NCBI GenBank assembly: GCA_019915135.1
Contig: JAHLMK010000040.1
Location: forward strand, 38,164-102,163
Direction of reading: 5' to 3'
From: Strobilurus pachycystidiatus
Lineage: Eukaryota; Basidiomycota; Agaricomycetes; Agaricales; Physalacriaceae
Length of the DNA stretch: 64,000 nucleotides
In this document: one piece after another, positions 44,574 to 55,200 of the stretch
Position numbering within the stretch: position 1 is the stretch's first letter
Layout of the letters: every line of letters starts with the position of its first letter
Program-made: the position numbers and the translations under genes
Notes under the pieces: model-generated
Told to the model about the DNA's origin: nothing
Seen by the model: the letters and a program-made list of their open reading frames with translations, nothing else
The model's database searches: none

Positions 44574-46841
44574 ATGTCCCTCGACCCCAGCCCGCCGCTG
44601 AACACAGTCGAGATTCCCGAGCCGTCGGAGGAGGACGTCAGGAAGACACATTCTATCCTCCTCTCAAAATGCAGCAAGTACCAGCACGCGCTGGAAGGCC
44701 ATAATGGGCGCGCAGGGGATGGAACGCCAGCCACGCTAGAGACGGCAAAAGGCCTCGTAACCACGTTGGTAAAGTGGTCGGTGAGTCCCTCCCTCTGCAC
44801 TCTAGCCCTCACGAACGCGTCCCATTGACTCCCTACCCTTTCCCCCTTTTTTTTTTCTCACACAGGGAAAGTATGTCGACAAAATGGTCCACCAAGTGGG
44901 CGCCCCGATGGATCCAGACTCCGTCCATAAGCGACGCGGAGTAGCCATGCGTCGCGTCGCGCTGGTGGGCCAACAGATCCTCCCGCCCATGCTGGCGGAC
45001 TTCTTCGACGCGAGCTGGTTCGGGATTTGCGGACAGTTCTTCCAGGCCGAACTTAACGCCGCAAGCTCAAAACACGCCCTGGATGTAGACCTGTTTTGGG
45101 AGGGAGAAGATGACGAAGATGAGGACGCAGAGAGCCGCCCCAGCGCAGCAACACACCCCGTCGCGGTCAAAGCCGAACCCGAAGACGCCTTGCTAGGCGG
45201 CGCGCCAGCCGCCGAGCACGCTCGGTTCCCCAGTCCTTCCCCCGCCAGCCCAACCGGAACTCCCAAGTTCCCCCCCACTTCAGCGAACGAGGCGCCGTCC
45301 GCCATCCCACGGCGCAGACCCGTTGCCCTCGCCAAACCTGCCGCCCAGCCCGCAGCCGCCGCCGCTCCCTCCGCTCACTCTACCGACCTTGATGCTGTTC
45401 CCACCAGTCCTTCTCCAGGCCCCGGTCCCCGAGGAATGGAGTCAGAAAATCACACCGTGGTAGGGAACCGCCTAGTCCCACTCCGCCCCGAACTAACTTA
45501 TCTCGAATGGAAGGAGGCTTCCAAAAGCGCCGCCCTGTACTACGCAACAGGTCCGATCCCTGACCAAACCGAGCTGTACGCCTTCTCCCCCGAAGCCGGC
45601 CAAGGGAACGATTCCAACAATCACGAGGACAACGGTTCCCCCCGCCCAGTTTCCGCTGCTGAAAAAGGGAAGGGACGCGAACCGCAAGCCGCCACATTCC
45701 CTGAGGACCGCGACACTGGGGACGATGATGACATAAAACCCAAGTCCCACCGCCGGCGAGGACAGCAAGGCAAGCTTCCTATCCCCCGCTTTTGCACCCA
45801 CCCTCTCAACCCCTCCCCCCCCTTCCCAGGTACCTGGTCCGACGAAAAACTTCTTGGAGCCGGCGTTGACGTGAACGACACAGAACGGGGCAACGAGGCC
45901 ACGGCCCTCGACGCTTACGGCTCGGGCCTGCTCCAGGTGATTAAGTTCCCCATTCCTCTTTCGCAACTCCCCTCCTGACTGTTTCCCAGCTTGCGAGTCC
46001 AGCATGCAAGGCGTGCAGCGGCGCTCGCGGCGTCAAAGGAAAATCCCGCCTTTGCCTTCTCCCTGCTGACTCGCAACGCGGGATTGGCTGCTTCTACTGC
46101 CGCCACCAACGCTCCCGCTGCTCTTTCATGGGCCCGGGCCCAAGGTCGCGCAACAAAACTGCCAGATCGGCGGCCAAAGCCGGTACTGCACCGTTCAAAC
46201 CCGCCGGCCACCCTTCTCACAAGGTCACCACCCATTCCTCTTCCACCGCGGAGTCCTCTGCCGCCCCTCGTACCCGCCTCCAGTCCAGCGCCATTCCCGA
46301 TGTCCGCTTCAAGCAAGGCCAAGTCGAACTCGACATGATTGTTGGGGCCCGTCTGGCTGAAAACGAGTGGTCCGGCGATCTTTTCCTAGATCTGGGTTCC
46401 CCCCATCTCGCCGCACACCTTTCCACCCTCCTCCGCAATTACAACATGGAAATTGCCCACCTGCACAGCGTCGACCGGCAGATCGCCGCGATGCAGGATG
46501 AACGTTCAACGCTCGCCGACCACCTCACTTTGCTAGTCGATCGGGTCCACACCGTCCTTTCGCAAATGGAAAATTTAGAAGCTGACGACCGAGACCAGGA
46601 TGCTTCCGCGAGCGAGGAGAGCGACGGGGAGGACCGCGATGACAACACCAAACCCATCAAGAGAGCCCACGGCAAGGGCAGACGGAAGGAACCCGACAGC
46701 GAGGTGGAAATCATCGAAAGCCCCGGCCCTACTTTGCCGCAAAAGCGTTCGCGCGTCGCCGAGAAGGAATCGGGGGAAGAGGACGAAGGCGACGGCAGCG
46801 TCGAGGAGGTGCCCCCTAAAAGCAAGAAAATTCGCGTGTAG
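44574..46841 (+). CDS. Hypothetical protein with cysteine cluster, 709 aa
   Basis: Predicted exons 44574-44780, 44866-45936 and 45990-46841, introns of 85 and 53 bp with a strong pyrimidine tract before the first acceptor; all phase 0. The N terminus is helical (K-Y-V-D-K-M-V-H-Q-V, then R-R-V-A-L-V-G-Q-Q-I-L-P-P). A long disordered Pro/Ala/Ser and acidic region follows. Near residue 427 a cluster C-K-A-C ... C ... C-F-Y-C-R-H-Q-R-S-R-C has the spacing of a fungal zinc-binding module. After it comes a helical stretch (L-S-T-L-L-R-N-Y-N-M-E-I-A-H-L-H-S) predicted to be a coiled coil, then an acidic/basic tail ending K-S-K-K-I-R-V, nuclear-signal-like. A nuclear or DNA-binding role is a guess. 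Confidence 0.65.
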
Positions 46842-47084
46842 GTACCACCCGCCTGCGTGTAGGTACCGCCCCCCTTCCCCCCTCTTTGTAAAGTACTTTC
46901 CACATAACTGTAGTAACGCATATTAGAATACAAACTTTCTTGATTCGTCGTACAGCTGAGTAAAACGCGAGAAGCCCGGGCTCAGACTTATGCCACCCGG
47001 CCACGTTCTTAGCCATATATAAAGAAAAGAAGAGGAAAAGGGATTCGCACTATCCTTCCCCCTCTCCCCCCTTCTTGGCTCAGC

Positions 47085-47390
47085 ATGCAAAACCCCGCGG
47101 CCAACCCCATCATACGCCACCAGCGCGACGGCCACTTGTGGGATAGATTTGATACCAGCGCCGCATGGGCCACCCGCTCCATGGAGTACGTGGGCTTGGA
47201 CCCCATGCTACCGCGGGACGAGACCTGGGGACGCAGAGTCAAAGTCAATACTTCTCTATCAGCTCATCACAGAGCTTCGGGATCCGCTGGTATGTTGTAC
47301 GCAACCCCGCGAGTTCGACAAGAAATAGCTGCAAAAGCCGCGGTTTCGCGGGAGGCTTTAATTTGCGAACAGCGAGTCGGCGGCGGCTAA
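47085..47390 (+). CDS. Short ORF with TATA box
   Basis: An ATG at 47085 follows a TATATAAAG box at about 47016 and a C/T-rich leader, the layout of a fungal promoter. The first 50 codons look protein-like (R-H-Q-R-D-G-H-L-W-D-R-F-D-T, then M-E-Y-V-G-L-D-P-M-L-P-R-D-E-T-W-G-R), after which composition changes. It may be a gene truncated or spliced near 47245. No family is recognised. Confidence 0.35.
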   Translation: MQNPAANPIIRHQRDGHLWDRFDTSAAWATRSMEYVGLDPMLPRDETWGRRVKVNTSLSAHHRASGSAGMLYATPRVRQEIAAKAAVSREALICEQRVGGG

Positions 47391-48440
47391 GGTAGTGGAA
47401 GGGAACGCGGGCTTCGCGAGAGTAGATATTACGGTTGCGAATAGTCAAAGAAGGAGCTTGGACAACGGCGAGCTGAGTAATTTCAACATGTAAGGCTCTG
47501 ACGTCAACATTGTCAAGACGGGAGACCAGGAATGGTCTCGGCACGTGCAACCTGACACCGGCGTGTGTACTGTACAGTACGCTGCCACTGTACTACTTGT
47601 AATACTAATAGTCATACTCTGGGCTCCCGAAACAACAGTGAGTGTCATACCCTCGTCGATGTGAGTGATGGCTTTGCGACCGCTGAACCGATGTAGCTGT
47701 ATCGTAGTCCAGTTCTTACGCATCGTAGTCCAGTTTGCGTTTTTGAATTGAGTCAAAATCTGAATGTTTATACCGCGGCATGCACGATCAGCCTCATCTC
47801 GCGGCTACGGGCCAAGCGCGAGTCGCTCTAACCCTTGGGGCTTGCTGTTCCTTCCTTTCATGTGCGGCCGCGTTTGCCGTATATAAAACTTAGCGTCCTG
47901 TTGATCATTGTTTTTCAAGATATCGATACTGATCATGACGATTGTGAGCGATGTACATGTAGTACGCCTCAGTTTGACAGAATGTGACGGGAGGTAGCAA
48001 AGATGATATCCTAGCATCCGGCTGTACGTGTCAGTGCGTCGTTCCAGGGATATCGTAGCTACATTTCTGAATAACTCAGATACGTGTCAAGTGTTCAAGA
48101 TGAGTGACAGGAGCGGATGCAGCAGCACTGGCGGCACCAACGCCGCCGCCGCCGGCGTCTCCAGAAAGGTTGCGCCAACACGCCTTTGCAGCCAGCATGT
48201 CTTAAGTACATTGCACAGTCAGGCTGAGGCGGAGTACAGCGCATGGACTTCGTTCCCAAATTGGTGCGCCTAGGTCGCCTAACTTCAGCCTTGTCGACGC
48301 GTTGGCAGCGCTATTCTGCTGCATGTAGGCTAAATAATAACGCAGTTTCCTTTTTGGGCCAAATTCTGACTTGCGCAAGACACATCCGCCACACATCTAC
48401 CATTGCACCTATTCAAACCCATAAATTCTGACTCAGATGA
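47391..48440. other. Region with only weak coding signal
   Basis: A minus-strand open frame from about 47620 to 47245 (containing L-D-N-V-D-V-R-A-L-H-V-E-I-T-Q-L and K-P-R-L-L-Q-L-F-L-V-E-L-A) could be a 3' exon, but its upstream splice does not keep phase with the ATG exon at 47724. The remainder shows nothing recognisable. Confidence 0.3.
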
Positions 48441-48444
48441 CGCA

Positions 48445-49090
48445 ATACTGGCGCTCCTCGCGCTGAGCAGACCTGAGCAGACCTATGCTGGCGCTGAGCA
48501 GACCTGAGCAGACCTGTGCTCGCGCTGAGCAGACCTGCGCAGGCCTGTGCTCGCGCTGAGCACACCTGCGCAGACCTGTGCTCGCGCTGAGCACACCTGC
48601 GCAGGCCTGTGCTCGCGCTGAGCAGACCGGCGCAGACTGGCGCAGACCTGTGCTTCTCGCGCTGAGCAGACTGGCGCGCAGACTGGCGCTTTCCGCGCTG
48701 AGCACACCGGCGCAAACTGGAGCACCCTGCGCTGTGCACGCCCGCGGAGACCTGTGCTTCTCGCGCTGAGCACACCGGCGCGCAGACTGGCGCTTTCCGC
48801 GCTGAGCACACCCAGCGAAAACTGGAGCACCTTGCGCTGAGCACATCGGCGGAGACATCGCGCTGAGCAGACCTGCGCAGACCTCACGCCCGCGGAGACC
48901 TGTGCTTCTCGCGCTGAGCACACCGGCGCGACTGGCGCTTCTCGCGCTGAGCACACCGGCGCCGACTGGCGCTCCTCGCGCTGAGCAGACGGACGCGCAG
49001 ACTGGCGCTCCTTGCGCTGAGCACACCGGCGCCAACTGGCGCTCCTCAGACCGGCACAGGCCGGCGCTCGCGCTGAGCGACTGAGCAGAA
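48445..49090. repeat. GC-rich minisatellite built on GAGCAGACCTGCGC-type units
   Basis: About 20 imperfect copies of a roughly 30-bp unit (CGCTGAGCACACCTGCGCAGACCTGTGCTC and variants) fill 645 bp. Sub-units of about 11 bp (GAGCAGACCTG / GCGCAGACTGG) repeat inside. Two minus-strand frames stay open through much of it with peptides rich in S-A-R-S-T-G-L-R and Q-R-E-K-H, which is expected of a stop-free repeat rather than of a gene. Confidence 0.9.
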
Positions 49091-49439
49091 CTTTTGCGCA
49101 CTGAGAGAGGGTGGGCCTATGGGTGTCTGAATTTGACTGCTCGTGCTACGTCAACATTGTCTACGCTCGTTTGTATTTCAGATGATGGCGGTACTTTATG
49201 ATTGTCCAACCTTTGGAGCCGGAGGAGAAGCTGGACAAAGTTGGGCCTTTTATGTTTACCCTATATTGACTGTCTTGTTCTTGTGCATCAACAAATTTTT
49301 GGGTCTGTGGCGCTTGCTTGGTTGCTTGTGGAGCTTGAGGTGTAAAGATTGACAGAGTATACAGGCCTGCATTCTTTATTCCTAAAAGCACACAAGATGC
49401 CCATATACCTTTACTGCGAGCGATACAATTCTGTGAACT

Positions 49440-50000
49440 AATATGCACATTTGAATTTTGGATTTTTCAGATGTTTTACATATGTTTTTCTATTATATAT
49501 TTCAAGTAAGTTTTCATCAGATTTATACATAGTTTATTTATTGATAATCTATCTAAAAGTTTCAAGTTTCAAATCTTCTCAGGAATTCTATATAAAATCT
49601 ACACTCAGAGTTTTCACGTATAGATTTGCATGAAAATTTACCTGTAAATTTCAAGTAAAATCCAGTGAAGGATCCTAACGTGAATTTCAATAGATATAAG
49701 AGAAAATTCATTATCTTTTTCATTGGTTGGAATACTACAAAATTTGATGAAAATGCCAAATTGACTACCTAGGATATTTCATGCTGGTTTCTAGGTTAGA
49801 AAATGGTGAAACTTCCGATATCTAGTATTTGGATTTTCTATCACAACTTTGACACTGTCTTTCATCTTTATTTTCACTGTCAAATCTTCTCAAAATTGAT
49901 CTGGAAAAAATTTGAAGTTTTCACCTCAAAAATTCGTAAAAAAAGGGTGGATTTATTCACCAATAATTTCACCCCTAAAATCTGAAATCTTCACCCAGTG
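49440..50000. other. AT-rich island
   Basis: Composition drops sharply to A/T-rich sequence with many TTTTCA, AAATTT and TTCAAGT words. It ends exactly where the 2038-bp repeat begins at 50001. No gene. Reading frames are open only because of composition. Confidence 0.75.
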
Positions 50001-50773
50001 TTCACCACAAGAAGACAATTCTGTGGAAATCGGAGCGCTCAACGCTGTTCATGGGCGAAAATGCAGTCGCGTTGAAAGCCTTCACCGACTTGATCACATC
50101 CGACGAGAATTCCGTCACCACTCTACCTCCAATTTCTCTTCCGGGCGTAGAGGTCGATGATGCTTTCAAGACTGGTATGTTGTCAAACCTTTGCAATAAA
50201 TCAAGTTGCTTACCTGCACAAATAGTTCAAGAACTAAACAAAAATCTTGATCTGGATTCATTTGACTCCATGGCACTCCGACTGGAGCGAGCGCAACAAA
50301 CAGACATGCACGTCGACAACATGGACGTCGACATCGAGAGTGCAAACGTCCACATCGAGACTGCAAACGTCGACATCACAAATGTCGACAGCACGAATGC
50401 CAACGACATGGATGTCGACAATGCTGCAATGGAGGTGGATACTGGCCAAAGAGAAATCAGTAATCATCGAGACAATGGCGCACCCACGCCGAATGTTGCT
50501 CCGCTGGCCGCGACTATATTTCCACAGCGGCAATCAACCCTCCAGTCGAAAGGTGTGCTTGCTGTTACATCACAGATTAGCGGGCCCGGATCTGCGAAGA
50601 AGAAACGATGTGCTGTGTGCGTTAAGGCGATGTGTGCAAAGCGTTGGGATTGTCCGGGTACAGGGAATCGAGAGTGGTGTACATGCCCACACCCTCGCAT
50701 TGGGCCAACCGAGAAAGTCCGCATCCCAGAAGATAAGATTCTCGCATTCTTAGAGGCTCGGGCAAGAGAGTGA
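50001..50773 (+). pseudogene. Orphan 3' end of the DDE/exonuclease gene
   Basis: Encodes the same C-terminal region as 56736-57508: the M-D-V-D / A-N-V-D-I repeats and the final cysteine cluster (C-A-V-C ... C-P-G-T-G ... W-C-T-C). The reading frame is intact to the TGA, but everything upstream is missing and replaced by the AT-rich island. One Asn/Asp difference separates it from the complete copy. Confidence 0.85.
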
Positions 50774-52038
50774 GGAAATATTATGTATTGCTTGCTTTGT
50801 ACATGCGGGAATGAACTAGGAGGCAACATAGTCGTAGTCGCAGATGCATGAGCTCGAGTTAGTGAGGTTTTCGTAAGTCGCGACACGCTGCTTGCGAAAT
50901 TATGGCAGTGAGCAGAAGTCCAATTAAAGTCACTCACTAAATGACCTGGCGGATTCCCGCCGCTGTGCGCGCATCAGCGCCCCTCACGACCGTCGGCACC
51001 CTCCCTCGCCCTCCTACTCCACATCCCGCGCGATTTCCGCTTTCAAATTTGTCGTCGTCCCGCGCTCGCCGTCGTCGTTGGGGCGTGATCCCGGTCCTGC
51101 GGCCTGCGGGGGTGGTTCTGAGCCCAGGCAGACGTCGTTGTCGTACCTGACGACGCCTCGGCTCGGCGTCCTGTCGAATCCGTCGTTGACTCGGTCCGTG
51201 GGTCTGGGTGTGCTCAGAATTGGCAGCGAGTTGAGCGCGTGCTCGTATGCGTCCGTGCCGGACAGTACTCGCGACGCGCATTGAAATCAACAACCTGCAA
51301 AATAAGTATATGAGATAGTGAATTATGTGACGAGGGTGGTTGGGAGGTGAGGCAAGAAGGAATACGCACCTCAGTTCCCGTGGATATGTCTACTCGCTAA
51401 CACTAGTGTACCAGCACTCGCAACCGGTGCGTCCAGTATTTCGACTATTGCACTTTCCAGGCAACTGGCGTAGTCCTAGCGCATACCCAGTATGTCCCGT
51501 CTAGCACCAACTGTCGTGCTTATCCGTCAATGTCCCGACTGGTTCCAGGTTCTGAGACTTGTGTGACGTCCATCGTGATCCGGGGAATCCAGGGGTGTTG
51601 AGCACGAAGAAGGCACCGACGAGCGTTCCCGTTAGTGCTTTGTTCGGGAGAGCGATTGAGGCCATGTCGGTCCGTGAGATAGTGGTAGGAGAAAGAGAGA
51701 GGGCGCGACCGTCCCTTAGCGGGACCGATCAAACGATCTTATCTCATGATAGCTATCTTGAAAACGATTGGCCAAGTCCTACGTCCAATTTTGGCGCATC
51801 TCCGAAAGGGCATAGGCTTGAAAGCCGCGCCTCTGCCAAATCTCGGCTTGGGATCATCTTGAAAACCGGAGCGAATTTGCTTGTATTGAGCTGCTTACTA
51901 CTTCTACGGCCAAAATCTCTCGCCAATAAATGCCTAGGTAAGTTCTGAATGCTCTCTCCTTCTCTCTTTTTTTCTCTTCTTTTCTCATCTTGAAAAACTT
52001 GAAAAACCGCTCATCTGCACAGACATAGGTCATAGGCC
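50001..52038. repeat. 2038-bp direct repeat, left copy
   Basis: Aligned to 56736-58773 without gaps at an offset of 6735 bp; only a few substitutions were seen (for example near 50473, 50900 and 51796). It contains the last part of the DDE/exonuclease gene plus its 3' flank and the upstream region of the next copy. The arrangement is that of a tandem duplication with a 6735-bp period whose first copy is truncated at 50001. Confidence 0.92.
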
Positions 52039-52244
52039 GGTATAGGCCCTTGATTCATGTCTGGGCAGACCTATGTCCCGATCGAGACATGGGACGATAC
52101 GGGGCTGCGGGCCGTCTATTGGCTCCATGAAGATGAAGTGATAGAGATGACAAGTACACAGGTAGCCCTGCGCGCCTCATTGTCGAGATAAGTTAGCGTG
52201 AATATAACACGTTTTTGGTCTCCGTCTCTGTCCACCATCTACGG

Positions 52245-55200
52245 ATGGCTACTCCCGATCCTCCTCCTGGCAAGAAATGGAAGAATGGCCGCCTTGTCAA
52301 CACCAACTGGGGCGGACGACATGATGGATCTGGCCGAAAAGGAGGGACAGCGAGCGCTACACCAACACCGGCACCGACACCGGCAATATCAACGATTACA
52401 GCAGTACAACAGGTGTCCCGCTCGGCGGCGCCAAATGCACGAACCACATCCATTCCCATCACGCCTGTCCCTTCTCCACTCCATCCTCGCCCTTCTCAAG
52501 CAAGCGCGCGACAACCTCATACATCTTCATTCTTTCTGCCGCGCAACACGCGTCAACCAGTTCCAGGTACCGAACACGATGTCGATTCATTCTCCGAGCG
52601 CCCTCCGCAAGATGGACAGGGTACTAGCACCAGTGCGCCGCCTTCTTCACATTCTGCTATTCTGTTCTTTGATATTGTTTAGATTTGCAGCAGGCCAACA
52701 CGGGCACTCTTTCTCGCGAGCAGCTCAATCAAATCCACGGTGATATCAGTTTCATCCGAGAGAACGACGAGCACGGCGACATCGCATCAGGACACGCCGA
52801 GATCGACGACAGCTTGATCGACGAGATATCTCCCAACACAGACTCTGATCTGGCCAATATTGCTGAAGCGGAGACGCACGCCTCCGAAGCAAAGGGCAAA
52901 TCTTCTCTTTCTGAGTATCTCCTTGCCTCAAAGAATCGGATCGTGGCGGAAATCAAGAAATACGGCCAACCCTTATGCTACAAGCACGGCCAATTTTTTG
53001 ACCGTCCAATGCACCCGGTATTCGCTCTTCATCACAACGCAGCAGAACGCTTTTGCCCAGATAAGCTTTATCATCGTGATATCTTTGTCTGGTTACCACA
53101 CCTTCTGCCCAAGCGTCCGGAGCATTTTATCTGCACGTGTAAGTCGCGACTGACGCGACGAGGTGTGTCTATATTTTTGGCATGTCTCGTATGGAACGGG
53201 TTCTGATTAATTGATAGGATATAATGACAATCCAGTTGCACGCCGTGTTCGAAGACTTCCGGATGACTACTTCCTTTTCACCAACCGGTTTTGCTGTGAT
53301 AGCAAACGCGCCGATATGCCAGGCTGTGGTACGACTTTCCAAGGCACAGATCCACACATCATCAGCCAGCTACCACATTTTGTGCAAGAGGCATTTCCAG
53401 GTGCGATTGTAAAGCACAACTTCCAAATTATCATATTGAGACAAGTTGAAGCATATATCTCCACTCGAGGAGCCATTGACGAGCAGATGATGTGGCAGTT
53501 CAACTCTGGGATTGTTAGACGCCTAGGACCATCTCCGTTTGCGGAGCTAGTCTCTGAATTACAGTACCGTCTCCATGCACAGACCGAGCTCATGTATTAC
53601 TCCTCTGCGCTACACTTTGATCTACACGGGAAAGACCAGATTCCTGCCTTCTCTCGATTCGATGATCCTGTCGGTTACGCAGGCTGTCCGCCATCCATGT
53701 CATACCTCAAGGCTATGTACACGGACTATATTGGAGCGCACCGCATCTACATGGATCGTGTTCAAGCTACACTTCCCCTTGATGTTGCAAAGGGCGATCA
53801 CACCTTTGATGTCAGTACATGATTCTCTTTCTTAATCTTTGTGACTGACATAAGTCAGGTTCTGAAATACATGGGTGGTGTCAAAGGCGAAAAGATATGG
53901 AAGGCGGCATACAACCTCGTAAATCAGTTTGAGGAGGTGCGAGCAGAGAGTTTGACATTGACAAAATCAATGTCATTCTTGCGCGAGATGCTCGAGAAAG
54001 TCCAAGTCAGTCTTAAAGCAGTTGGACATCGTCCGACGGCACTGTTGTATACTGATTCTCCTCAAAGTAAGTCCTCTTTGATTGATATAACAGAGATCTA
54101 ACTGTGTGGTGTGCCCCAGTCGAACAAGGCTTTCATGAAACCATCATGGCGTCACTTGCTGAGAACGTCCAGCATGTCACGAAGTGGACAGATCTTCCAC
54201 CGCTTCAGAAGTCTTCAGCCAGTGATGACCTTCTGTTCGAGTTTAGCCAAGACTCGATGATGATTGAAGAGCTAGCAGCCGATATTCTTGAAGAGGCCAG
54301 CAAAGTTCCACCAACAAGTGTCTATGTCGTAGCTCTGAGTGTCAAGTTTCACTACACCGCTGAGCAAGTACCACGACTGGACATCATTCAGTTACGGACA
54401 CGAAGCCGGGTGCTTGTACTTCAGGTATGTAGTTCCAAACTGTATCTCTCATATATGGTATTTATGAGCAAACTAGGTCTCGACACTTGATGCTCGGAGT
54501 CATTTCGTTCCCTCTCTCAAAGTTATTTTTACCAGTCCAACAATCATCAAGATTGGATTCCAGATTCAGCAAACCATCTCAATCATTGCTGATGCTCTTT
54601 CGCTTGATAGTCTCAAACAGGCAGTGCAGCGCAGCTCAAACCCTCTATTCATTGATTTGGGCCAGTTTGCAAAGCTTGCTGGCATTGTCGAAGATCCTCG
54701 CATGACGCTTCACGGTCTTGTTGGATCAATCCTATCCATGTCCTTCACACCTCCTTCATCCCCTTCATATTCCGAGACACTTGAGATGTCCACTATCGAC
54801 TCTCTACATCTTGAGACAGATTGCCTATGGCAGCTATGGTCGGTGCTCTCTGTTCATGAGTCAGTGGGCCTCAGACTCCGACCGGATCAAGTGGGCACGC
54901 ATGGCCAGCCTGTAACAATTGTCCATGGCTGTAAGCCCGTTGCTCGAGGTACTATTGAAGGCCGTCATCCTGGATATCTCACTGTTACTGTGCCCAATGG
55001 GGAACCACGACAAATTAACATCACAACCAGTCGCTCTCTTGTTCGAATTACAGAGGTTCTTGTTCCACACTCCTTGCATACTCTGCATCGCCAGACCATT
55101 GAATGGATCTTCACTCATGGTGGACAGGCCGTTGTCACCACCAGTCAACTGCGTTCGCGTTCGATGACAGCACCTATTCCGGCAGTCGGACTTCCCTTTG

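Noticed and set aside
48433..49101. 222-aa minus-strand protein rich in S-A-R-S-T-G
   Set aside because: Generated by the minisatellite; several frames are open at once and the sequence is purely repetitive.
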